NCBI GenBank assembly: GCA_019915135.1
Contig: JAHLMK010000008.1
Coordinates: forward strand, 186,001-250,000
Direction of reading: 5' to 3'
Origin: Strobilurus pachycystidiatus
Taxonomy: Eukaryota > Basidiomycota > Agaricomycetes > Agaricales > Physalacriaceae
Length of the DNA stretch: 64,000 bases
The notes beneath the pieces are model-generated. The model was given only the letters and a program-made list of their open reading frames with translations. It had not been told where the DNA came from and did not search any database. The position numbers and the translations under genes were made by a program. Shown piece after piece: positions 1 to 11,407 of the stretch. Within the stretch, counting starts at the first letter, position 1. Each line of letters starts with the position of its first letter.

Positions 1-1303
1 AGCACGCCACGCGCTATCCACACACCACGTCCTATGATCACACGCACACTTCCAGCCCGCCTCATCGAAAGACTTCCAGAATTCTAAGCGCCGACCAACA
101 AAGACGGGTGAACAAAGAACTTGGTTCGGTTCGTTTCACGGGCCATCCACAGCAGTCTTTTTTCTGATCTGACATCCTCAGCCCGGGTTAATATCCTCTC
201 GTCGATCTTTCTCTTCTAGCCGGGCGAGAAGGTATGGCGCTCACAGACGTAAATCTTCGGGTAATCTACTCACGTACTACCCTAAGGACAATGTTCGTTC
301 CTGCCGTCTGGAAGCCCGTTACCTATACTTCGTGAAACCACTCTTCAATTGGCATTCAAGGGACGTGACCCACCGGCGTGTTTCTCTCCTCTTCCCTTCT
401 GCCTCGTTGATATGCACAAAGGCATGCCTGAAGTGCCTCAGTCACCTGCGTTGCATCCCGGCATCCAAAGAACACGCCAGGCTTTCTATTATCACACACA
501 CGCCCGCCTACACTCCACTCGTCAAAGAAACAGGCCCACCTCCCGCCTGGTTTGGTTTGCGGGATATCCATTTTCGAGGACTAGTGCCCCTCCCCACGTT
601 CATGTATGCGTCATTTTAGGTCCGGCTCGACGTAAATCCTTCCTTGTCTGAGATGCACAAAGAGGGACTGTCTAGGTATCGTGTAGGGCCCTTCAACTGA
701 ATTGTCTTTGACGCTACACACCCAGGGGATTGTTCATGCTTCCAAAGCTAAGATGTGTGGTGATATGTATTTGCGGGCCCGTCATGGCCGCTTTACAGGC
801 TCCGGAAGTTGAGGTGAAGCCTTGGGTCATGCTCACTGTTTCTGGCGGTCTCAACTGTCAGTGCAGTGTATGGTGGTGTACGCCGTTTTCATATACCTGG
901 GTCTTGTGTTGTTGACGGTTATAAGACACGAGATGGACAGATGTGGATGATATCGTTACGGGCGTTGAAGATGCGACTCGGAGTGCGGGGTATCGTAATC
1001 GGTCGGTCTCAATCCATCTAGCGTGATGGCCTACTTGATTGAACGCGACAATTCACAGGCCAAGTCACATTGCGACACTTTGTCCTCCGACAAACAATGT
1101 GGGGAAGATCCTTGGACGTTCATTGTCACCGTTCATTGACTGCGGCGGCCAAGGCAAAGATCCAACTCAACGATCAAAGCGCTGGTCCTATGGAGAACGT
1201 GATTAGATAAAGGTATAGATAACCCAAACAGACCACCGCATGAGCCGGCTCGGACGTGATTGATCGTCTACCTCCGCTTTATCCGTTCCCTTTCAATGGC
1301 GAG
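1..1303. other. No gene recognised at the left edge
   Basis: All open frames here are short, overlap on both strands and show no family motif or plausible exon chain. Part of it is presumably the promoter of the gene starting at 1373. Confidence 0.5.
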
Positions 1304-1309
1304 TATAAA
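1304..1309 (+). promoter_or_regulatory. TATA-like box
   Basis: TATAAA lies 64 bases before the ATG at 1373, a normal distance for a core promoter with a short leader. Inference from sequence and spacing only. Confidence 0.35.
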
Positions 1310-1372
1310 GACGAGGTGCGGTGTTCTCCAGCGGCCAGCGCCTTCTACAAACGCACCCCACCAGCAATCGTC

Positions 1373-1915
1373 ATGGACATGAAAGCCAACACCGCGAGGT
1401 TGCCCACTAGGCCAGTGCCGGTACCCACATACTACACCCAATCTTCGCCGTCGTACTACACCCAGTCTCCGTCGTCCTACAACCACCCATCCACATCACG
1501 CGCCCGGGAGCGCAGAGGCACATCATCATCATCCACATCTTACACAGCAGCGCCGGACGAAGACTCCGAGAGCTACCCATCACGCGTCGCGTTCTCGTCC
1601 TCCCCATCATCATCCATATACAGCGCGTCATCGTCTTCGTCCCTATACGGGCCGTACCCCACCTACCCAAAGACTCGGAGATCTGAGAGGAGCTCGTCCT
1701 TTGGATTCGTCAGGGAGGAGGAGGAGGAGGAGTATTATGACGAGGACGAGGACGAGGACGAGGGAGAGGGAGAGGAGAAGAACCTGAAAGACGAAGAGGC
1801 GTCGTACGCGGAGACGATGAAGCGCCAGCTCCAGACCGTGCAGTTCACGGTCGGGTTCAAGGTGTTCAAGGCGCGGCGGAAGTTGAGGAAGGCGTTCAAC
1901 CGCGACAAGCAGTGA
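1373..1915 (+). CDS. Ser-rich/acidic hypothetical protein, 180 aa
   Basis: Single-exon frame starting at the first ATG; the frame is open further upstream but has no earlier ATG. I do not recognise a family. The first half is low complexity, with repeated Tyr-Tyr-Thr-Gln-Ser motifs and long Ser runs. It is followed by a very acidic Glu/Asp stretch at about residues 120-145. The last 40 residues look ordered, with a predicted helix and a basic end (motif FKARRKLRKAF). No signal peptide or membrane segment is visible. The composition suggests a mostly disordered nuclear or cytoplasmic protein with one short conserved tail. The coding call rests on frame length, the upstream TATA-like box and codon-regular repeats. 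Confidence 0.55.
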   Translation: MDMKANTARLPTRPVPVPTYYTQSSPSYYTQSPSSYNHPSTSRARERRGTSSSSTSYTAAPDEDSESYPSRVAFSSSPSSSIYSASSSSSLYGPYPTYPKTRRSERSSSFGFVREEEEEEYYDEDEDEDEGEGEEKNLKDEEASYAETMKRQLQTVQFTVGFKVFKARRKLRKAFNRDKQ

Positions 1916-3310
1916 CGCGACACGATACCCCAAACACCCAGTCTATATCCAATACAAACCAACCAACCAACCAACCATCGCATTCGCATACTTTCAACAC
2001 TATCACATGTACTTTCATCGTTGTACTGTATTATTCTTTCATACCCACAGGCCGCACTGGCATACATCTTTCGCCTTTGTTGTACCAATTTAAGAGTCGA
2101 GTACTAGAATTCTAATTGCAGCCGCGTGTACACAATAGAATGTAGTCAATTGAATAACATTGGCGGACAGCATATCGAAGGAGAGCATAGGTAAAGGAAG
2201 ATCGCCCTGTGAGTGGCGCAAGTCAAGTTTACGTGTATCGATGCGTGCACTTCCGCGGCCTCTCTCGAAAAGAAAGATCGCTAGGCGGACAAAGGGTGAT
2301 CATGGAACATGACCAGGGGATGAGCAATTACCCGGAAACGGATGTCCCGCAAGCAGAATCATCTTGGGAGGAAGTGGGTTTGGGTGGGTGAGTAATAGCC
2401 GACGTCGGGAACTGAGGTGGGTGAATGTAGGGATCCAAACAAGTCACCCACCTCTGTATTGTGGAATTCCAGATGAGCGTCAAAACGGTAAGGGCAGAAG
2501 GAGGGGATAGAGAAGCTTCCACGAAATCCCGTGTTAGATGCGTCTGTATCTCGACTGTTCACTGATGGTTGACATGTATTCTGGCCGGAGGAAACTCGTT
2601 GCATGTGCAGGAACAATAAACGGATGGGACAGGTCCGTGAGTTGGTATAAGCAAACTTACGGCTTTGGTACCAGTAAGACAATAAAGTGGGACAACCGAC
2701 AAGCGGAACGAAACAATAAGGCTGTGATGTGGGATGCCAGTGTCGAGTGGTGGGCTTATAAGACGGCAGAGCCACAAAGGTCGGAGCACATTTAAGTGTC
2801 TGGGCGCTTGACTGTCGACACTAGGACTCTACTGCCGACAGTCAAGCGATCTGATGCATCCGAGTCGGGAGAACGGTCTCATGGTAAATAGGTCGACTTT
2901 AGACTCTGGATTGAGCCTTTGAATGCGCCATGTGGTTTTACTGGCCGCCCACCGACGTGATTAAGTCTTTCTCGTGCGTTCAATCAGATATATCATATAC
3001 TTTAGTCGAAGGGTGAGCCATTCGCGTTAGAGGCCAGGAAGGTGGCAGTCGAGTCGACTGACTATTCCCTGAAGACGTCAAGGGCCTGCAAGCGTAAAGA
3101 AGACTCGAAAACGATCATAAGTGTTACATTCCTTCGGGTAAGTACGATACATACAGACAAAGGCATGTTGGACTCTGGGATGGACTAACGTCAACGTTAT
3201 ACTTCTCGCATGGTGTGATCGCAGCGCATCTACACGACGTCTCAGGCTCCATGCCGTGAAGCGTCGCCCACATTAGTAGTATCCGTATCTCTCCTCCCGA
3301 AATCGACAAT
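1916..3310. other. Intergenic, no gene recognised
   Basis: Only short overlapping frames, none with family motifs. It contains an AACC microrepeat near 1955 and a perfect 13-bp inverted repeat listed separately. Confidence 0.5.
2805..2848. repeat. Perfect 13-bp inverted repeat
   Basis: The arms CGCTTGACTGTCG (2805-2817) and CGACAGTCAAGCG (2836-2848) are exact reverse complements around an 18-base spacer, so the region could form a hairpin or bind a dimeric factor. It lies between genes. Confidence 0.8.
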
Positions 3311-4791
3311 TCACATTGTTTCATCGCCATCCCGAGTGACTGTCAGAGCGCCAGACCCTTCCCCGTAAGACTCCGTAGTCAATGCGGGTCGGGCAAATTG
3401 CATCTTCTCCAAAGACAAATCCTTGTCAACGAATTGATTTCGTAGTTCACGGTCTCCGACTGAGAAGAAGGTCTCGGAGGAACTCTTGGCAATAGCGACG
3501 GCCAGAGCAATGATGGATACATAGATTCCCTGAAGCATCTGTCAAGCACCTGAACGTATGATATGGGGAAGGAAATACTGAGAAATGAGGCATGAACAAC
3601 TCCATTCCAAATTCTGGTCCGAGAGGGCCACCCGCGAGATAGCCATAGTCACCGAGCATGAAGAGCAGCTGAGGATTGATTCAGCAAAATGATGGAGCAC
3701 GCTCCATCATATACGTACCCAGAATATACAATAGAAAAAGCCCGATTCAACAAGAATGAGCAGAATCCTTTCTACGAGTGTCTTCCTCCGGCCCCCGCCA
3801 AAGGCCGATTTGATGAATTTACGATAATGCCTTACCTACAATGAGCATACGGGCTGCGAACGGATTGTAAAACTGAACCTTACCAGACTTTGTAACCACA
3901 CAAGACTGTCGTACTGAAATTTGTGATCAGGAGACACACGGTGCCGAGAGGATTCGTGACATCCCCATAGACGTGGTACTGAACAATTGCTGTAGCGAGA
4001 GAAGTTGCTGGAGAGGAACGGCAATTTCAGCATTCTGACTCGTCATACCGAAGGAGATGCGCTCACCGCCGGTAGCAACGAGAATAAACACAAGGTAAAT
4101 CCTGACCCAGAGACTGTCGTAGAATATGCACCACGTCCTCCAAACCACGACCGCATCGCTGATGAAATACTATGCCCCACACAGTGACACACCATCAGAC
4201 ATCACCTCGGTTGCTATTCGAGCAAGAACTCACACATATACGTCTTATAATCATGCCATCGATCCTCAGCCTGTTTTCCCTGTGCACCAACCACGATGGG
4301 TTAAATGGCTCATCGTCGGAGGTCAAAGTCGGGAACTGGATGATGAAGAACGTAGAATCGATCCAGACATGCCCAGTACAGAGTCCGAACATCACGATCG
4401 TGACAAGCAGGAGCCCCATGCGCGCATATGAGTTTCGCAATCCTTTGTGTTTGAGGTTGAGCAGGTGGTTTAGGGATTTACACAGAATTCTGTATGCTAC
4501 GCTGCGTCCGGCGATCCTTTGGGTCCGTGCCGTGTATTGATTGATTGATTGATTGATTGTCTGCCTTGGAGTCAGGGCCGTAAAGCTGTGAGAGCGGGCG
4601 GTTGAGGACTCACATGAGCAGAGCTGAAGACATAAGAGCTACGGCGGCATAGAATCCTAGACAAGACGTTGCTCGGGTGGGGTGCTTGCGAAGAATTGGA
4701 GACCAAACAAACCATAGAAGGCCAACTCGATCTCCTGCTCGATGAAGACAGAGATAACCCAGTCTGAGTCGGCCTGCGCAATAAGAGGCAT
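3311..4791 (-). CDS. Seven-helix membrane protein of an Agaricomycete family, 344 aa
   Basis: Eight exons on the minus strand: 4713-4791, 4614-4656, 4234-4489, 4067-4169, 3884-4007, 3719-3830, 3579-3668 and 3311-3538. All phases agree and the intron before the last exon is 40 nt. The acceptor of exon 3 is the least certain. The product has about seven hydrophobic segments: near the start (FYGFYAAVALMSSALL), RMGLLLVTIVMFG, the signature region FISDAVVVWRTW, IYLVFILVATG, TVCLLITNFSTTVL, ILLILVESGFFYCIFW and GIYVSIIALAVAI. A short polar C-tail follows. The ISDAVVVWRTW block is typical of large, uncharacterised multi-pass protein families in mushrooms. The seven-helix layout resembles a receptor, but no ligand or G-protein motif is seen, so function is unknown. 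Confidence 0.8.
3689..3710. repeat. Intronic palindrome
   Basis: Within the intron 3669-3718 of the membrane protein gene, 9-base arms ATGATGGAG and CTCCATCAT flank a CACG loop. The hairpin would occupy almost half of the intron. Confidence 0.7.
4538..4558. repeat. (GATT)n microsatellite
   Basis: About five GATT units in tandem, lying inside the second intron (4490-4613) of the seven-helix membrane protein gene. Confidence 0.85.
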
Positions 4792-5769
4792 CGGGGTCAG
4801 GTATTATCGTGTTGTCTTGGGAGTCCAGTATTCGCCTTGATATACAAAGGGATTTAGGCGATGCCGGCAGCCGCTCGCTATTGTTATTACAGTTGTCAGC
4901 GCGCGAGGATCCTAGTACGTTGCAACAAGATCTGATGTGATTGCATCAGGAAGGCCACGAGGACTGAGGTGGAGGAGGTGCTTTCTGAATCGGTGAATGC
5001 GGTTCGTCAGCGGTGAGCCTTCCCGAACATTTTCGTAGAGCAACCATTCCTGTCACTGAACAGTACCCAATTGCAAAAGCAGGACAGCAGTCTGGCGAAC
5101 GAAAATGGTCTGAAATATCGGTCATTATCGATGTCCATTCGGTTTGGAGTGGAGTTATTCTGATCTCAGTGGGCGCGCCACCATAAGATCGCCAGCGACA
5201 TCATCTCGTAAGTGTGGCGAGTTTGAGGTACTGCCTTGTCAGCGCCCACTGGCAGATTCTCTGTCGTTCCACAAAATTGAGTGCCGGTCAAAGGCATAGT
5301 CGTAGACCTATTAGCCCATGCTAGCATTTCCAGATTCCCTGAAAAAGGGAATGTACTGAAAAAGGGAATGTATAGCGAATGCTAGAATGCTCGTAAATGA
5401 CTCGGATACATTCTTCGTGAGGGGGTGCTGCTGAATTATGTTTAGTTTACATTCCAGTCAAGACGATTCAAAGTGTATAGTTTACGAGGTCAGGGACGCA
5501 AGCGCTGTGCATCAGCTTCTCGAATATTGTCTTCTGGTTTCACTGTGCTTTCTGTGGGCATATCGGCGCGCTGAGGGAAGCGATCCTGGAGGGTCGGTGC
5601 GACCGTGCCGTGTATTGACCACTTACGTCAGCGCACGTGGGCGTGCAATTTTCAGGATCGTCAATCAGAGACATCATCATTAGCTTGACTGAGACCCTTG
5701 CGACTGCTTCCTTCTCTCCTTCATTTCACTGTGACTGTGCCCAGGACCGACGACCACAGCCCATCTACG
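4792..5769. other. Divergent intergenic region
   Basis: Lies between the minus-strand membrane protein gene and the plus-strand gene at 5770 and should hold both promoters. It includes a 17-base unit repeated exactly in tandem at 5339-5355 and 5356-5372. No gene is seen. Confidence 0.55.
5339..5372. repeat. 17-bp tandem duplication
   Basis: CTGAAAAAGGGAATGTA occurs twice head to tail in the divergent promoter region. Confidence 0.85.
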
Positions 5770-7063
5770 ATGAGCAAAGCGCCCTCCGCGCCCACCTCTT
5801 GCTCGGCAGCGTCGACCTCGGCGTCGGCCATCTATTCACGCGACCGCGATGTCAAGTTCCTTGTCGTCTCCGACGGCGTGCGCCGCATCCTGCTGCCCAA
5901 GAAAGAAATAGCCCACTCCTTTGAGGTCGGTCACCGAGCGCCGCTGTCTTCTTATCTGCCTCGTGCTGAACCCTTAAAACGTGCAGGACACCCTCCAGAG
6001 AATCTCGGACTACTACCCTGCCATCCCGAGATGCAGTCTAGCCCTCTGCACGGACAAGCTGGAGGAATGCCAGGGTGAGATGGTCGAGGTGACGCGCGAG
6101 TCGTGGCCGTATGTGCTCCCGCTGGTGTCCGCGGTCGCTGTCGTCCAGATGCCTGGCACCCCCGCGTCTATCACCAACAAATCCGCGGAGGTGATGGATA
6201 AGATAATGAACATGCAGCGTCAGTCAATTCGACAATATCATCCCCACACCTGTTCTGACTTGGCTGTAGCATTGCCTGCCTCGCCTCCTTCGTATTTGGA
6301 TCCGCCTGCCAATGCAATGGCGACGCCAGGCTGTTCGCCTGTCATGACGCACCAGGCTCCAGCGGTCAAAGAGCGTTATTTCTCGTCTTCGTCGAATACG
6401 CCTGTGTTGGCGACGCCTCGCTCGCCTGTGCTGCTCCAACGGGCTCCACCTATCCATCGCCACCAGTCTTCTTCGTCCTCAGCATCTACACCTCGTCCTC
6501 CCCCCACCCTTCGTCGTCCTCCTCCCAGCACCTCTCGTCCTTCTCCAACCCTTCGTCGTCCTCCTGCCGACGCCTCTCGTCCTCCTCCCACCATTCGTCG
6601 TCCTCCCCCAAGCACCTCTCGTCCTTCTTCCAGCACCTCTCGTCCTCCTCCAAGCACCTCTCGTCCTGCTCGGCCTCCCTCGCCCGATGTTTCCCAGTCC
6701 TACCATAACCCATCTCTGCCGCCCAAACCGACTCCCGATATGCGTAGGCAACCCCAAACCCCACCTCCTGCCCCAGAATTTTACATACACATCGCCTCCA
6801 ATCGCGACGAAAACAAACGCATACGCGTCTCTGCCATGGCCTCCACGAAAAAATTGCGCGAGAAATACTCCGAGATCGTCCATGTGCATGAGAGTGATAT
6901 CTTCCTCATGTTCGGAGAGCAAGTCTTGGGTGACAGCACTGTGGGGTCGTATGGGATCACCAAGGAGGCCACTTTGAACTGTGTCTTACGTGGTGATCCG
7001 CGTCTGCGTAGCAAAAGACGTCGCGATGTGGAGGAGCCAGCTCTTCTGATGAGATTGTCGTGA
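5770..7063 (+). CDS. Pro/Arg-repeat protein with C-terminal ubiquitin-like domain, 410 aa
   Basis: Two exons, 5770-5925 and 5987-7063, joined in phase 0 by a 61-nt intron. A further in-frame 51-nt segment, 6219-6269, has GT-AG ends and may also be spliced. Three parts are visible. First, a compact N-terminal domain of about 110 residues (KFLVVSDGVRRILLPKKE to a conserved WPYVLPLVSAVAVVQ block). Second, a long Ser/Pro/Arg linker with tandem repeats. Third, a C-terminal beta-grasp domain at about residues 320-395 (FYIHIAS, KLREKYSEI, DIFLMFGEQ, LNCVLRGDP), similar to SUMO/Rad60-type ubiquitin-like domains. There is no terminal Gly-Gly, so it should act as a built-in binding module and not as a conjugated tag. 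The N-terminal domain may be a second beta-grasp fold; that is inference. Confidence 0.75.
6494..6661 (+). repeat. Coding tandem repeat, 3 x 42 bp plus 2 x 21 bp
   Basis: Units start at 6494, 6536 and 6578 (42 bp each), then 6620 and 6641 (21 bp each). They encode alternating RPPPTLRRPPPSTS-like segments in the linker of the ubiquitin-like protein. The 21-bp units are half-units, which suggests growth by slippage or unequal exchange. Confidence 0.85.
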
Positions 7064-8371
7064 GGGGGACACATTTCGCCTGAACAGGATGAACATCCTT
7101 GTTTTCGTCTTCAGTCTCTTGGCAAACAGGTGTAGAGTTTCTCATGTTTTGCACACCACCGTGTCATATATTCGTATCGCTTTACTTCATAATACTGTAC
7201 CTAGTCTCACTACTATACGCTGTATTATTCTTTGACGCCAGATACTGTACCCGCTACTTCCTCGTCTTACGCTTAGCTTACTCTGTTCAATTAACTTCAA
7301 TCAACAAGCACGAACTAGCAGATTGCTAACAGAGGCTGTATCGCCATCAGGCTCAAATTGCGTTGGGAGCCGCATGAGAATCAGACAGGAATCAGAGCTC
7401 CAGATAGCCTGAAAACAAAGCATACTTTCTGGCCCGTGATGTAGTGCGTAGTGACAGCGTCAATGGAGAGGGTGAAATGCATGCGGCGGGCGCGCGGGTG
7501 CTCTTCAGTAGTTTGATTAGGGCATGTGGCGCGATAAATGGAATTGTTTGCGCGCATGGGGCCTTGGATATGACAGCGTCACCTTTCTCGAGGATTTACA
7601 CCTCTGAATCGAGGACCAAGAACCTTCCCAAAGTATGTCAAATGTAGTAAGTATATGCATACTGTAGACGTTGAAGCTTGAAGAGGGGGTCTTGACGGTG
7701 TGTACCTCCCGCTGACCTTGGCTTCTGCGCTTACATTTGATGATCATGGGGCTACCCTCAAATTGTGGGGCACCTCCACATCAGCGGACCATGGTGCCGA
7801 CATCCACTCGTGGTCTCACGCCACTGACAAGCGACGCAGGGATGTCCTTCACAAATCTTGATTTACGCTCGGAATCATTTGTGTCTGCATATTTGGAGTG
7901 CGGAATAACGGGTGATTTGTCTGGATACGCCACCTCCTTCGGATGTGGCTTGTTCTCGTATACACCCCTCCACATCCACGCTTCCTTTCGCTTACTGTTC
8001 GCACGCGTTGATACTATCCTGGAACCAATGAGAACAGACGATCAAGGTACGTGTTGCCGGCGAATCTGGGCTGGTCACTGGCTGGTCAGGAAGAGAAAAT
8101 CAATGACCTGGGTACTAGTGCTCCGATGGGTTCCCACTCCTCGGGGAGTCTGGGAGTCTCGAGTCATAGCCATACATATTTCTGGAAGGAGACGAGATGA
8201 TACGGACACGTTGCCAAAAGTCGAAGTTCTTCTGCGAGGTAAGTGTAAGCGTGCGCAACATCTATAAAGAGGTGATTCACGGGAATGATAACCTCCTCTT
8301 CCCTTCCATCACCTGGCCTTCGCATATCTTTTCTGTTACGGACCTACGCCATCCTTGCATCCATCAACGCA
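7064..8371. other. Intergenic, no gene recognised
   Basis: Frames on both strands are short and without motifs. The part before 8372 presumably holds the promoter of the BTB gene. Confidence 0.5.
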
Positions 8372-9649
8372 ATGGGGGATTGTTTGGCGTCCGACGTCGT
8401 TTCGAGGGAAAGTACTCACGTAATTTTTTCAGCCGAGTCAGATATCGATCCGGTCTATGATCCAGTATTCCAATCGGATCATCAGACGCTGGCAGACTCT
8501 CCTTGGGATTTCAACCACTTCAATAATAGCACGGCCTACTATTCCGTGGACGAGAGCGTTTCGCTGGAAACACAAGTGTTGCCTATTTTTGAGGTCAGCC
8601 AGTTTGTTCAGAGATATGATCTCAATTGCGCAATTGCTGATTTGCAGACAGTCCAATCTCGACGGAGACGTGGTTGAGGATGCTCGTGAAAGGGCGACCT
8701 TAATGGATGAGACTCCCTCGGAAAATTGGGTGAGTTTATGTTTCGTTTTCATTGCGCATATTTTTCAGTCACCAGAGCGATCGGATATCGTCTGTATCGA
8801 CAGCGTTTCATCCAGAGGCGCACCTCGTCCCATCGGCGAACCCAGACCTCATTCTCTTATCATCGGATGGAGTGGCTTTTTACGTCCACAAGGCGGTCGT
8901 TGGCGCCGCATCTTCGAACAACCTTGCTTCCCTGACACTATTCGAGGCGGACGAGGCCGACGAACAGTCCGTGGTGCTCAACATCCTGTTGCACGCCATC
9001 TACGATCTCCCCCTTGCGAATTACAACCCCCCTCTTGATGTTGTCACTCGCGCAGTGGAACGCATGTCCTTCTATGGCCTCACCCCCGCGTCGCTCATCC
9101 AACCCGCGAAACACATATTCTCCCTGCTGTACTCCTTTGCGCCACACCGGCCCATGGAGATGTACATATTGGCTGCGCGCTTTCGCCTGCACGACCTCGC
9201 GGTGCTCACTTCGAGCCATCTGCTTTCGTTTAAGATGGAACGAGTCACGGACGAGATGGTCGACGGGATGGGCGCACAGTATCTTAAGAAGCTGGTGTCC
9301 TTGCATTTGGACAGAATCAAGTCGTTGAAGGGGGTTCTGATTGTGGCGCCGCCGGAGCATGACGGCTGCGCCACACAGTCAAGGCGGGCGTGGACATTGG
9401 CTGCTGTGATGGTTGTCAATGAAGCGAGACCTGGTGGGTTTTGCCACCCATTCCTCGTGAAATGCATGGATTGCTGAGGCTTTTCTAGATTTGTCGCCAC
9501 ATTTGTTGGGGTCGCTGATGAAAAGGTATGCTGGCGAGATTACGTGCGTGACATGCACTGTAAATTTCCAGCAAACGTTGGCGACTGCGACTGAAAAGTG
9601 GTCGCGAGTGAAGGTTGGTGCACCAATTGTCGCAGACAATGTTTACTGA
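8372..9649 (+). CDS. BTB/POZ domain protein, 372 aa
   Basis: Four exons, 8372-8593, 8652-8729, 8776-9433 and 9489-9649, with introns of 58, 46 and 55 nt; all phases close. The first 100 residues are polar. The BTB/POZ fold follows from about residue 115 (PDLILLSSDGVAFYVHKAVV) and runs to about 230. A helical region typical of the many Agaricomycete BTB proteins comes next (ERMSFYGL, MYILAARFRLHDLAVL). The C-terminal exon gives a Cys pair (EITCVTC) and the usual ending EKWSRVK, which is why I prefer the spliced end over the frame that stops at 9477. BTB domains dimerise and often recruit Cullin-3 or chromatin partners. This family has no experimentally defined role that I know of. Confidence 0.8.
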
Positions 9650-9977
9650 CATCGATTGCCAGGCGACTATCAGCTGACAGAATGGCCGCCCCGGTTGCCA
9701 ATGCATTTTATTGTGTTTTGACTCTGCTATCCGCCCAATCTCAGTCATGTTCCCACTTTGCTGTCATTGTATCGTACATAGCCTCTCTAAGACTCGACTT
9801 TGAAATGCCAAGGCGGTCTCGGACAGATTGACCAAGTGGTCGATGATGTTTAGATAGTGACATTGAGGGTACAACAAAGCCAGTGAGTATGCAAAAAGGC
9901 CTACAGGTATAATGATATTTGTGTCGTTACGCGTGAATTATCCGAGTAAGGTTGAGGAAATTCTCCTTTTTTTCATT

Positions 9978-10799
9978 TCAGAGACCGCGACCGAGCCCGC
10001 ACAAGGCCAGGGCCGCTCCCAGGGTATCTTCATCTGGTCTGTCGTTCTGCGACCAGCCGGCAGGGGGCACCCACTCGGTGACCTTCGTAGTCTTGGCCGG
10101 ACCATCCCATCTGGCGTCGCCAGCGCTCCATGTCGCGGCACGGGCAAACGGCGGGGCTCTTAGGACAGTGCCCCGCTCCTCCCGACGGTTCTCCTTCTTC
10201 GACCCGAGCCTCGAGCGGGCACATGCCCACTCCAAAGTACGCGTGCGCGTGAGTTTGCCAAACTCGACAAACTCCTTGGGCGGCGGGCTGTTGGGCGCGG
10301 CGACGGGCGACGAGGGCATGTTGTCCCAGAGCGACGCGCCGGGATTGCGTGGCGGGGTGGATGGGGACGCGCGCTCGTTGCGGGAGGCGATGGCGTCCAG
10401 GGACGGACGCGTGAAAGGGGTGTACGGCTTGTGGCTGTGGTTGGTGGTGTTGGAGAGGGCGCCCTTGCGCTCCGTCTGCCGCTTATTCTGGAACCAGATG
10501 GTGACGGATTTGGTTTCCCTGCGAAAAAGGACGGAAATCAGCGTCGAAGTGGATTGGATCCGCGGAGGAAAAAAAGAGGCGCACATTCTGCCGGCTTTTG
10601 CGACGAGATCGCGCTGCTCTCTCGAGGGATGCGAGGTCTGGTGGAAGAGCTCGTCGAGGAGCATGAGCTGTGCCTCGCTGAAGCGCTTTCGCGTGCGGCG
10701 GATCCGCTGGCTGGTCGTGCTCTCGGCGTCGTCGGACTCGATGCTCGTCGTCGACGACGTGCGCGACAGCTGCTGCGGGCGGTGGTGGTATGAGAGCAT
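9978..10799 (-). CDS. Homeodomain transcription factor, 251 aa
   Basis: Two exons, 10585-10799 and 9978-10518, with a 66-nt intron inside the homeodomain. Splicing at a GTGCGC donor joins AKAGRM to ETKSVTIWFQNKRQ, restoring a continuous homeodomain at residues about 33-92. The unspliced frame inserts about 20 foreign residues there. Helix 3 has the invariant Trp80, Phe81, Asn83 and Arg85. It is a typical 60-residue homeodomain, not the three-residue-extended TALE type. A Ser/Thr-rich N-terminus and a Pro-rich tail with possible phosphosites surround it. No second homeodomain gene lies beside it, so this does not look like a mating-type HD1/HD2 pair. Likely a nuclear DNA-binding regulator, targets unknown. 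Confidence 0.88.
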   Translation of the reverse strand: MLSYHHRPQQLSRTSSTTSIESDDAESTTSQRIRRTRKRFSEAQLMLLDELFHQTSHPSREQRDLVAKAGRMCASFFPPRIQSTSTLISVLFRRETKSVTIWFQNKRQTERKGALSNTTNHSHKPYTPFTRPSLDAIASRNERASPSTPPRNPGASLWDNMPSSPVAAPNSPPPKEFVEFGKLTRTRTLEWACARSRLGSKKENRREERGTVLRAPPFARAATWSAGDARWDGPAKTTKVTEWVPPAGWSQNDRPDEDTLGAALALCGLGRGL

Positions 10800-11407
10800 C
10801 GTCGGCAGCGGGCGGCGGCAGCAGCAGCAGTGGGCGAAGGATGGGAGATGGTGGGAGGAGGGAGACAGGCGTAACGCCGACCCTAAGCGTTACCAAACGG
10901 TTTGAGTCGCGTTGGGGCACGTGCCCCGTATTACGCGACGCGTTCGCAAACGTGGGCGTGTGCTCTCCGGAAGTCTCCGTCCATCCCTTGGTCTTTCCTT
11001 CCAAGTGTGAACCAGTCGAGGTTCAGTCGGTGGAGAACGCAGTAACAGACCAGCCCAGAACCGTGCGCATGCGCCTCATAGGAAGGAAATTGGGCCGCAT
11101 GGATCCGGGACCCCATGCGCTGACCAATGTACCGCACCATCGCCTCCATCCCCATCGCCTTTGCTGTCCTGTCCCAGCGTCCTTGCTTGTGAACGGGACA
11201 GACCAGCGTCGGGAGAACGGTTACTCAGCTCGAGTTACCTAATAACAGGGCTCAGCAATTCGTCAATCAAATGCCGACGGCGCCACATGGTGGTATTACG
11301 ATTAGCGCTCCATCATATTTAACAGCGGATCCTTCCTTTCCTTCATTGTGTTCTTCGCCCATCGTCTCGCTTTTCTCTCTTTTTCTGCGGCGACAAACAA
11401 ATTCGCC
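10800..11407. other. Divergent promoter region
   Basis: About 0.6 kb between the start of the minus-strand homeodomain gene and the plus-strand deacetylase gene. No coding signal is seen. Confidence 0.55.

Noticed and set aside
9978..10799. Homeodomain gene as part of a mating-type HD locus
   Set aside because: Only one homeodomain gene is present, with no divergent partner. The neighbours are a BTB protein and a deacetylase, not mating-type flanks.
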